A DNA stretch of 64,000 nucleotides, taken from Artocarpus heterophyllus (Eukaryota > Streptophyta > Magnoliopsida > Rosales > Moraceae). A program made the position numbers and the translations under genes. The number at the start of each line of letters is the position of its first letter. The first letter of the stretch is position 1. Under the pieces are notes generated by a model. It worked only from the letters and a program-made list of their open reading frames with translations. It had not been told where the DNA came from and made no database searches. The stretch spans positions 9,975,903 through 10,039,902 of the forward strand of contig CM046332.1 of the NCBI GenBank assembly GCA_025403435.1, read 5' to 3'. Positions 11,938 to 21,783 of the stretch are shown piece by piece.

Positions 11938-12429
11938 AAGGTTTTTACATAAATTTACAAGTTTGTGATCATGTTATATGCATAAGTTTTGTGATCTTAA
12001 TCTCTCCTATGCTTGAATTGAATTTTATAGAGAGATGGCACTATAGGTTTCTATATAATATATATGTTGTCATGAATTATGTGGTGAATGTTTATTAATT
12101 AATTATGGTTGATTAAATCATTGTTTAATTATTCATTAATTAATTAATACCGGTTATGGTTCCTTAGAGGTTAGAATGTGTATCTAACTTTCTCATGTAA
12201 TTAGATGGCGGACTATTATCTCCGTCTAGGAATTGTTATTTAATTTTTAATTTGTAAGAATTCTGTAATTAAATAATTATTGAAGAAGACAGATCGAGAA
12301 GTCGGATCTAGTAGATTGATGATGGCGCCTTCAGGTATTTCCCGAGTCTCTAATTTTATGTTGTTGAATTGTTGAAAATAAAATTGATGAATTGCATTAA
12401 AATTGTATTTTCTAGAATGAGGGTTTTTT

Positions 12430-12622
12430 GCTCGGTCGGCATGCCAAACCTCACAGTTCGGTAGGCCGAAGGTCACAGATCGGCAGGGCGGACGTATGGT
12501 CCGACAGGCCGACAGTGGGGCAGAAATTTTGGTGTTCTGCCGGCAGGCCGAACCTTCATGATCGGCAGGCCGAAACTACATGATCGGCAGGCCAATCTGG
12601 GTGATCGGCCTGCCGACCGAGA
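12430..12622. repeat. GGCAGGCCGA-type repeat cluster in the leader
   Basis: At least eight imperfect copies of TCGGCAGGCCGA or its complement occur in under 200 bp, spaced mostly 17-35 bp. The core GGCAGGCC/GGCCTGCC is nearly self-complementary. A matching cluster lies in copy B at 38125-38330. Confidence 0.8.
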
Positions 12623-13071
12623 GCTGCCAAGTGTCCAGAAAAGGTGCAATTTTTCCAGTGTAGTTTTAATTTTATTCTTGTGACGATTCTAAGAAACATT
12701 AAATTTGGATATGACCGGAAATATGAAGTATTCGATTCATACGGGATTGAAGACTTGAAAATGGATATTACATGAAGAAGGATACAGCTTGAGGATTCAA
12801 GGATGAAGAATCGATAGATGTCTCGATTATTCTCTTGTAATCTTAGTTTTCTATTCTCTAGGGTGGAACCATAATATTACGGTTATTATTATTTTGCTTG
12901 TAGCTTTGCTTGATTGCTTTGCTTGTCTGCATTATAATATGATTTACCATGTACATTGATAACATGTCATATAGGATAGGGAGTGCCGCTCATATTAAAA
13001 TTGTTCATGCATAATTTTAAAATAAAACCTTGACTTCAAAAGATTGAGTGGGAGAAGGTTTTAAAAGAGAG

Positions 13072-13421
13072 GACCTAAGGCCTCCATCATTGGTCCATAG
13101 GAAGAACTTGGTGGCCCCGACCCCTAGGAAGGGATTTCTATCATGTACCAGATTGGATCTCTGAAAGGATAAGGTATTTTAGTATGATTTATGGTTGCAC
13201 ACCCCTAGGTGGTGATTATAAATCATGGATAAAATATTGAAACGGTGGTTATACACTCACGTTAATTTTATTATTAACCTCCCCTAGGAGCTCTGTTAAT
13301 AAAATTAATGGCCAAAGAAACGATTATTAGTATATGCTGGATCATACGAGTCCTGGATGGCATATATTAATCAGGAGGGGATCCGTGTTCCTGATTGAAT
13401 TTGGCATGACTCCCCTAGGAG
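13072..13421 (+). other. Array of stem-loops with CCCCTAGG apices
   Basis: CCCCTAGG occurs at 13121, 13202, 13281 and 13412, with degenerate forms near 13072 and 13348. Around 13202 the outer arms ATGATTTAT (13184) and ATAAATCAT (13218) pair perfectly; around 13281 the 12-base arms at 13262 and 13297 pair perfectly; around 13348 TATATGC (13331) pairs with GCATATA (13360). The inner stem is CACC/GGTG in one unit and CTCC/GGAG in two others, a compensated base-pair change. A structured RNA role in packaging or dimerisation is an inference. Confidence 0.55.
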
Positions 13422-13584
13422 CTTGTTGAAGTATGGGTTGGGAATTATCGTTGTAAGGTTGTGATATTTTCAAGGTTTTGACACATAAACACATTTGTAT
13501 GATTTTACATGATTGTGTTATCTTACTAAATTATTATATATGTTTGCTTATGTTTGGTATATGATTCTTTATTGTAGATTGAAA

Positions 13585-16500
13585 ATGTCTAAAAACACTT
13601 TATCATTGATACTTGACAAAAACCAATTAACCGGTGAGAATTATAACGATTGGAAACAGAACCTGGACATCGTCCTATCCTTTGAGAAACTGAAATATGT
13701 ACTGAATACTCCTTGTCCTCCCGAGCCTACGGGAGACTCAAGTAATGAGCAATTCCAAGCGTACGATCGCTGAAAAGATGCTAATGATCAGGCCCGCTGC
13801 TATGTTATGGCTAGCATGAACAACGTGCTGCAGGCTCAACATCAGGATTATGAGACTGCGAAGCAAATCTTGGATAATCTTGAGGACATGTTTGGAGGCC
13901 AGGCCATAACGAAGCGGCAAGGGTCGCTTCAGAAACTCTTAAACTGTAGATAGAGACTGGGGACATCTGTAAAGGAGCATATGATGTTGGTCATGGGTTA
14001 CCTCGCTGAGGCTCAAACCAATGGAGCCGACATCGATGCTGAAACTCAGATGACTATGGTCTTTTAGACTCTGTCTAAGGAGTTTATTCCATTTAGAGAT
14101 ACTTTGAATTTAAGCAATAGACGGGATATGACCTTGACAGAACTGATGAAACAGTTACAGGAGTTTGAACTGCTGATCAGGGAGTCTCCTGCTGGTGACG
14201 AGGCCAATATGGTAGCTGCTTCTGGTTCCAATCCTAACTCTGGGAATGGAAAGAAGCAACGGGCTAAGAGTGGGAAGTCTTCTATTCCTGCTGCAACCAA
14301 GAGCAAGAAGAAGAAGAAGAAGAACCCAAAGAAGCTTAAGTGCTTCTTCTGTGGTAAGGTCGGGCATATAAAGAAGCATGGCAAGGACTTCCTATCTAAG
14401 GGAGGTAGGTGTGATCTTCTATATTTAGAAACTTGTTTGGTTGAGGAATCCAGTGACATCTGGATCATAGATTCCAGTGCAACTAATCATGTTTGTGTTT
14501 CTCTGCAGGGATTCAAAGAAACGAGAAGTCTACCACGTGAAGACTTAACGCTTCGGAAGGGCGATGGATCCTTGGTCTCAACGGAAGCAGTGGGAGATGT
14601 CCATCTTTATTTTGATAATTATAGGAATTTAATTTTGCAAGATTGTTTTTATGTTCCTAAATTTAAAAGGAATTTAATTTCTGTTTCTTCTTTATTTAAA
14701 GACTCCTACGTGGTATCTTTTAATGAAAAAGTGGTGATTCGTAAAAATAAATCTTTTATCTGTTCTGGATGGATGCAAAATAATCTATACTTTATCAAAC
14801 CTAAGATGGACTTATTGCTTAATGCTGAGATAAATGATAATGACTCAAAAAGACTTAAAACTTCTCACTCTAATAATACTTATCTTTGGCATTTGAGCCT
14901 TGGTCATATTAACCTTAATAGGATTCAAAGGTTGGTAAGTGATGGACCTTTAAGTCATTTAATGGTGGAATCTATACCTCAATGTGAATCTTGTTTTGGA
15001 GGGTAAAATGACCAAAAGACCATTCGGGTGTAAGGGCAATAAGGCCGATGGGGTTTTAGAACTTGTGCATAGTAATGTTTGTGGACCAATGAACATCTAG
15101 GCAAGAGGAGGGTATGAGTACTTCGTCACTTTTATTGACGATTACTCAAGATATGGGTATGTGTACGTAATGCACCACAAAAGCGAAACTTATGAAAAAT
15201 TCAGGGAGTTTTGGGCTGAAGTGGAAAAGCAATTGGGTAGTCCCATAAAGACACTTTGATCTGATCGAGGTGGGGAATACCTTTCTGATGAGTTCTTGGG
15301 ACACTTGTTAGAGAATGGGATTTTATCCCATTTGACTGCGCCAGGCACTCTGTAGTAGAATGGCGTAACAAAGAGAAGGAATAGGACTTTGTTGGACATG
15401 ATTAGGTCCATGATGAGTTATTCATCATTACCTTTATCCTTTTGGGATATGCACTACAAACCGCATGTTATCTTTTGAACAATGTGCCTTCAAAATCGGT
15501 CCCTAAAACTCCTCACGAGTTGTGGACAAGACAAAAGACATCCTTAAACCATATTTGCATATGGGGATGTCCAGCTCATGTCCTGTTTAACGATCCGAAA
15601 AAGTTGGAAGCACGTTCGGAAGTTTGCGTGTTTGTAGGATATCCAAAAGGGACTAAAGGGGGTTATTTTTATAACCCAAAGGAAAATAAAGTCGTAGTTT
15701 CAACTAATGTAACTTTCCTTGAGGAGAGTTACATGGACGACTTTAAACCTTGAAGCAAAGTGGTGCTTGAGGAGTTAAGGGGTGATCCCTTCACTCTGGA
15801 GGTTCCGAATGAAACCATTCCGATCGGTGTAGAAAAACCAAACAAACCTGAACAACAACCTCAGGGGCTTCAGCGTAGTGGGAGGATCGGGCGTCAACCT
15901 GAGAGGTATATGTTCAATGGGGAGGTCTTTTTGGCTGAACCGGATGAACATGACAGGGATCCTTATACTTACGCAGAAGCTATGGAGGATGTTGATTCAA
16001 GACTCTGGACAGAGGCCATGAACATAGAGATGAAGTCTATGGAGACTAATCAGGTCTGAGAGCTTGTGGATCTTCTCGAAGGGGTAAAACCCATAGGGTG
16101 TAAGTGGATCTACAAGAGGAAAAGAGGAGTGGATGGAAAGGTCAAAACCTTTAAGGCTAGACTGGTAGCTAAGGGTTATACGCAAAAGGAAGGAATCAAT
16201 TATGAGAAAACCTTTTTGCCTGTAGCCATGCTTAAGTCCATCCGGATTCTCTTGTCCATAGCTGCCGCTCTTGACTACGAGATTTGGCAGATGGATGTCA
16301 AGACGGCTTTCCTGAATGACGATCTTGATGAGTCCATTTATATGGAACAACCAGACGGGTTCATGTCGCGGGTCAAGAGGGTAAGGTTTGTAAGCTGCTA
16401 AAGTCAATTTATGGACTTAAGCAGGCATCCCGTTCTTGGAACATAAGATTTGATCAAGTGATCAAGACTTATGGGTTCTCACAAAATGTGGATGAACCAT

Positions 16501-17460
16501 GTGTTTACAAACACATAAAGGATGGGAAGGTGGTTTTTCTACTGCTCTATGTAGATGACATTCTGCTAATTGGCAATGACGTTGGGGCGTTGTCGTCAGT
16601 AAAATTATGGTTGACCAAGCAGTTTGACATGAAGGACTTGGGTGAGGCTAATTTTGTTCTCAGTATCTAGATCTTTCGGGATAGGAAGAACAAAATGATA
16701 GCTTTGTCACAGGCCAGCTACATAGATAAAATTCTCAGGAGGTTTGCAATGTAGGATTCCAAGAAAGGTGGGCAACCATCTAGGTCTGGAATTACTCTTT
16801 CTAAGAAAGACTCTCCAAAGTCTTATGAGGAAAGAGAATACATGGAGAAGGTGCCTTATGCTTCGGTAGTGGGTAGTCTCATGTATGCCATGCTTTGCAC
16901 ACGACCGGATATTAGCTATGCGGTCGGGATTGTAAGTCGATTTCAAACGGATCCAAGACCAGACCATTGGGTTGCGGTAAAGCATATTTTCAAGTACCTG
17001 AGAAGGACTCGAGGGTATATGCTTGTGTATTCGGGTGAGGATTTAACTCCTCCAAGATACACTGATTTGGATTTTCAATCCTGTCTGGATTCTAGGAAAT
17101 TGACTTCGGGGTTTGTGTTTACTCTGGGTGGCGGTGCCATCAGTTGGAGAAGTGCGAAGCAAGATTGCACTTCGGATTCAACGATGGAGGCCGAGTGTGC
17201 GGCGGCTAGTGATGCTTCGAAAGAAGCAGTGTGGCTCCGCAAGTTCCTTGGGGATCTTGAGGTAGTTCCTGGTATGGATAAAGCAGTATCACTGTACTGT
17301 GATAACAGTGCGGCGGTAGCTAATGCTAAGAAACGAAGATTTCACAAGAAGAGTAAGCATATTGATCAGAAGTATCATGTGATATAAGACTTCATTGAGG
17401 GCAGGCATGTCACGGTGTGCAAGATCGCGTCAGAGGATAATTTAGCTTATCCATTACGAA
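13585..17460 (+). pseudogene. Copia gag-pol polyprotein, broken
   Basis: Gag begins at ATG 13585 and resembles the plant copia gag (UBN2-type) family. A CCHC zinc knuckle at about 14341-14382 has lost its last cysteine (glycine instead). The protease reads DSSATNHV (about 14467). A GAG-pre-integrase region with LWHLSLGH follows (about 14884), then an integrase core (15060-15450), a reverse transcriptase with YVDD (16548-16559), and an RNase H region at 17060-17390. Stops break the frame at 13771, 13951, 14065, 15100, 15258, 15353, 15751, 16057, 16668, 16753 and 17386, and the frame shifts near 15003. Several stops look like CAG-to-TAG or TGG-to-TGA changes, consistent with methylation decay. 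The copy is dead but every domain can be traced. Confidence 0.92.
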
Positions 17461-17540
17461 GACACTTAATGGGAGAGTCTTTGAGAGGCATGTGGAAGCT
17501 ATGGGAATGCAAAATTTGCTGTATTTACTCACTTAGTGCA

Positions 17541-17550
17541 AGTGGGAGAT
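17541..17550 (+). other. Polypurine tract of copy A
   Basis: AGTGGGAGAT directly precedes the 3' LTR and is where plus-strand DNA synthesis would be primed. The same tract lies reversed at 60446-60455 in copy C. Confidence 0.8.
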
Positions 17551-19174
17551 TGTTAGACATGTATGCCCTAAGGAGTAAAAATGTAATACGTTTTTGGAGA
17601 CATTTTTATCAATAAAGAATTTATTCTTATATATACCAAATCTTGTCCTCTTTACGTTCATATTTGTTGAATGTATGATAAGCAAACAGTAGTCTGAGAC
17701 TGTCAGTCTAAACCTTAAGAATTGGGCATATGATGGACTGACTATGCGGAAGACACGGTTCTTAAGGTGACAGTCTAAAACATATGATCCGCAATCGAGG
17801 GAAGAAAGTTAGGCGCTTTATTCATGTAAAGACTGTTATGTTGTCTATATCCCCTTTGGGAGATGGTTTGTCTTGACCATCGGAGTTGGACTCTGTGAAT
17901 AGAAACATTGGCACGTTGTCATAGGTGACGATGTGTTGGACGGGAAGGTAAGACAGACTTGTCCTTAAGTCGATTATGGATTATCATATGGGGATACGAT
18001 ACACTTGATATGTCATGGAGACTTAGCTACACGAGCTTTGTAATTCTATAAAGTTCAAGAGTGCAGCTCCAAGCTTTTAGTGGAGTAGCGTTGGAGTTGA
18101 TAATTGTGAAAATGTATATCTGGGATATTGGGTTTCATATTATCATGAGCTTGAACTTTATAGGTCCATTTTGGTCCCCTTTGCTAGCTCACAAAATCCT
18201 GTAACGACACGGTGTGCTTTTCCAATAATTGGTGACTTATGTCGGATTTATCAGATTGGTTTAAATTTTGTAAGAATCAAATAATTCATGTCTGTTTATC
18301 GGTTGAATTAATTTTGTAAGAAAGTAGTTCAAAGATAAACTTGTTGAATTATTGCGATCAGATAATTCTTGTCTGTTTATCGGTTGATTTGATTTGGATA
18401 AATTAGATCAAGATAAACTTGTAGAATTATTGTGAATTGATTTATTTTCTTAGAGATTATCTTGATAAAGTTTGTTTTGATTAGATAACTTCTCTATTGG
18501 GTTATTTGAATCAAAACTAAGACTTTAACCTTTAGAATCTCGAGTGGAAAATAAAAGATTCAGTGAGATTTTTTCTCGAGAGTTCGGGCCTGCCGAATGA
18601 CGTGGTCGGCCTGCCGAACTGGCCTGTTCGGCCTACCGATCAGAATGTTCGCCTGCCGATCAGTGGGAGATAAGATTACGCGTTTCACACGGATTTATGA
18701 GATATTGATCCGAACTTGATTCTGTTTCGAGTTTTGAACCTAATCTGATATGGATTGACCCCAGGACCAATAGGTATAAAAAGGGAGTGAGTCTCATGAT
18801 TACTCAGATCAATTTGAGAGATTAAGAGTGATACTCTTCTAGTGAGCATCTGAAAACTCCCTGAGAGCTTTTGTTCACAAATCACGAACACTAGCTTTGG
18901 GTTCTCTCTGTTGGTTGGAAGAAGAGTCACCAGTGAAGAGCTGTACGTGTGAGCCCATACTCACTCCGGTTGTGGATAGAGAATAGCAAAGAAGACCAGT
19001 TGGTTGAGGCTCTTCTGGAACGTTACTTCTCTACACAGGTTATGGAGGTTCTTCGGCACACTGAGGTTAGTAAGATCTGTCTAATTTATACATATAACAT
19101 GTCAAACTTGTTTTTGGAAATTACTCTGATGAATTTTTTTTTTTTAAATTCCGCTGCGCACTTTGTTTCCAACA
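17551..19174 (+). repeat. 3' LTR of copia copy A, with internal deletion
   Basis: Starts TGTTAGACATGTATG and ends TTTGTTTCCAACA. At 1,624 bp it is about 400 bp shorter than the 5' LTR: at 17940 it jumps from GATGTGTTGGA straight to CGGGAAGGTAAGACAG, matching loss of 5' LTR positions about 10279-10682. The remainder is very similar to the 5' LTR. The GGCCTGCCGAA cluster (18580-18665) and TATA box (18775) are retained. Confidence 0.93.
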
Positions 19175-19179
19175 CACCC

Positions 19180-21489
19180 ACCCTCCACAAAATTACTAAT
19201 GCTAGTTGAAGCCACGTGCTCGCAGTAAATGCTATACAAGTTGTTTTTATTCTAATGCATTTAATCTTTAGTGTTTTTTTAATATTTATTTAAACATAAT
19301 TTTTTTACTTTCAATGAAAAAAATGCAATTTAACAATTTTTGTAGAAAGAATAACACCTAAATACTAAATATTTTGTTTGCAAAAGTTACAAACATTATA
19401 TCACAATCAACTAATTGTTGTTAAGCTTTAAGAAAAATAAAGATAAAATAATATAGATGTTAGATAAGTTTTGTATTTATATAATGGAAGGGGACAATGT
19501 GGAACACAAAGTCACTTTTTTTTTTTTTTTAAAGTACAACACATTTGAAAGAAAAAAGAAAATATTTTAGTGGAGGCAAAATAGAGAGAAAATTACTTAC
19601 TAGTACACATGACAAGATCATATTTGAGTGGGTCGCTAATAAAAAGGTTAAGTTAGACAAAGCATTTGTAAGGGCAACATTTGTAAAAATAATACGTTGG
19701 AGATTGCAAGAAAAATATTTTAGTAAAGGAAACATTGAGAAAAGTTATTTTGATGGAGTATAGTAGAGAAAAATTATTATATAGGGCACACATAAAATAT
19801 AATATTAAAAAAAGATAGATGTACTAAAATATACGTCTTAGTCAACCCATGTGTCTTGATTCAATATTATACTTGTAAGTATAACTAAAGGATATTTACA
19901 GGAAAAAAGAATCTTGGTGGGCTCAAAATCAAATAAAGATTAATTAAGGCTACATATGAAAATAAAAAATATGTTTAAGCATGATTACATTTTTTTCAAT
20001 AAAGCTATTCCAACAGTCTTATTAGAGAACAAAAATATTTATGAAGTTTGCAATTATTAAAATGAAATTTTAGAAGATTGCAAGGAAAATATGTACTTTA
20101 GTGGGGACACGTTTGAAAAAATATATCAACACAAGAAAATTGATGGAAAAAAAGAATTTTAGTTTAACACACTTAAAAAATTTTATGGGGAAAGCAAAAA
20201 ATGATAAAAAAATAAAAGGAAAGACCATCTGCACCAAAAAAAATTACAAAATGACAAAATAAATAAAGAAAAGTAATAAATAATAAAAACAAATATCTCT
20301 CGATAAAAAATAATGGAGGCAAATTAGAGAGAAAATTTCTTTGGAATATAAATTAAAAAAATGTTATCTAAGAGTTTTGTAAGAAAAAAGAAAAATAATT
20401 ACTTATAAGGGGTACATTTAAAATAAAAAAAAATATTTTTGGGGACTATAAGAAAAAATATATAAATATAGGGAACTTTTTGAGAAAAGATTTTTTAATA
20501 GAGCATATTACTGAGAAGCTATTTTTATGAGGCATATTTAGAAATATAGAATTAAAATAAATACACCAAAATGCAACTTTTAATTTATACATTTGTTTCG
20601 TTCAAATTTTTATATGACACATATAAAATATATAACAAATATAAGAAAGAAATATTTTGACAAAGGGGCAAACGAAATATAATGCTAATTAGGGTGTACT
20701 TATAAGAAGTTCAAATATAGAGGGCACCAATAAAAAGATTACTTTTAATTAGAAATTACAAGAAAAAGGAAGTATTTACAAAAGTCACATTTAACAAAAT
20801 AAAGTCTTATAGCATTATTAGGAAAAATATATAAAATTTTAGGACAAAAAAAGTAAAAAAAAAAGAAAAGAAACATAAGCGCAAACAAAAGGAAAAAAAA
20901 AAGAGTCTATGAATTTGAGGTATTTATAGATGAAAATAATATTCAAATATAAATTAGTAACCACATACATATTCTAGTCAAAGCAAGTGTTTCCATCTAA
21001 TATTACACATCAAACAGAAAACTAAACAGGGTGTATATATAAAAAAAGAAAATAATATTTTTGACACATTTAGGAAAAAATATTTTAGCAAAGTAGTTGA
21101 AAAAATAAAAGTATTTATAAGGTCATAGTTGAAAGAACAATATTCTACTATGTGTGTGTGTATATATATGTATGTATATTAAATTTTAGAGGTAAGGAAA
21201 GCCAAAAAAGAAAATTTAGTAAAAGTGAAAAAAAACATGGAAAAAAAGAACCATAAGGGATAAATTAACTTGATCATTTTTTGAATAGTGCCACACTTAA
21301 TTATAATTATATATAAAATTATAAATTATAGATTATAAATTTTCAATTTGGTGTCAATTCTTCTCATCCAAAAAATAAAAATAATGGTGATGATTAGCGT
21401 CTCAATAAATCGAAACTCGCAATGTAGCATGTGCCATCGCACTAGCAACGCTTCTCCCTCTTTTGCATCGACATGAGATTCTGCATCAA
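19180..21489. other. A-rich, strand-asymmetric intergenic DNA
   Basis: No gene. The plus strand is strongly purine-rich, with many runs of A and G. Phrases such as CAAGAAAAATATTTTAGTGG, GGAGGCAAA, and AGAGAGAAAATT recur irregularly between 19555 and 21120, suggesting a decayed repeat array. A short TG/TA dinucleotide run sits at about 21152-21178. Confidence 0.6.
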
Positions 21490-21783
21490 TCAATAAAAAT
21501 ATTCTAACTTTCCACCTTTGTTATATGTACATGTATAATATCGGATAGATTCCATATTCATGGAATATGATGTACTTTCAAGATGCCTTAGTAATGAAAT
21601 GGTAGACACACAAGACTCAAAATCTCGTGCTAAAAGCATAGAGGTTTGAGTTATATTCAAGGCATAATATTGAATATCGAGAATACTCATTGAATTGGAA
21701 TAAGTTCAGCAGTGGTTTTTGAAATCTTGGTGATCTTCTTTATCTAATGGATGGGTAGTTCCTTTTAAAATTGTTTACCCTTC
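21490..21783. other. Probable plastid-derived segment (NUPT)
   Basis: The segment contains a recognisable plastid-type trnL-CAA. Flanking phrases (CATGGAATATGATGTACTTTC before it, GGCATAATATTGA and GATCTTCTTTATCTAATGG after it) read like the plastid inverted-repeat spacer around that gene, as far as I can recall it. Borders are approximate, and the right side is cut by the reverse gypsy LTR. Confidence 0.6.
21585..21664 (+). pseudogene. trnL-CAA: Plastid-type tRNA-Leu(CAA) pseudogene
   Basis: The stretch keeps the tRNA-Leu layout: a D-arm with TGAAATGGTAGACAC, an anticodon loop with CTCAAAATC (anticodon CAA), a long variable arm, a T-arm GAGGTTTGAGTT, and an acceptor end TTCAAGGC facing GCCTT. 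Relative to the plastid gene as I know it, the differences are mostly G-to-A and C-to-T (for example in the D-arm, anticodon stem and GTTC of the T-loop), plus one missing base in the variable arm. That pattern is typical of plastid DNA decaying in a methylated nuclear genome. It is unlikely to be functional. Confidence 0.8.

Larger units (their letters stand above)
11938..13584 (+). other. Long untranslated leader of copia copy A
   Basis: About 1.65 kb separate the PBS from the first gag codon. The leader has two notable parts: a GC-rich block at 12430-12622 made of repeated GATCGGCAGGCCGAAC-type units, and the hairpin array at 13060-13420. The first part is shared with copy B (37640-38398). 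No convincing open frame. Confidence 0.75.
9892..19174 (+). mobile_element. Full-length Ty1/copia retrotransposon, copy A
   Basis: This is a structurally complete element of 9,283 bp: 5' LTR, PBS, long leader, gag-pol, PPT and 3' LTR. The 5-bp target duplication CACCC is perfect (9887-9891 and 19175-19179). Domain order in pol (protease, integrase, reverse transcriptase, RNase H) makes it Ty1/copia rather than Ty3/gypsy. The coding region has many stops and at least one frame break, so the copy cannot encode a working polyprotein. Copies B and C and the solo LTRs at 5500, 5629 and 25112 belong to the same family. Confidence 0.95.

Noticed and set aside
14064..14468. Reverse frames over the lysine-rich part of gag
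   Set aside because: They are shadows of the gag zinc-knuckle region; poly-K codons read backwards give long Phe/Leu runs.
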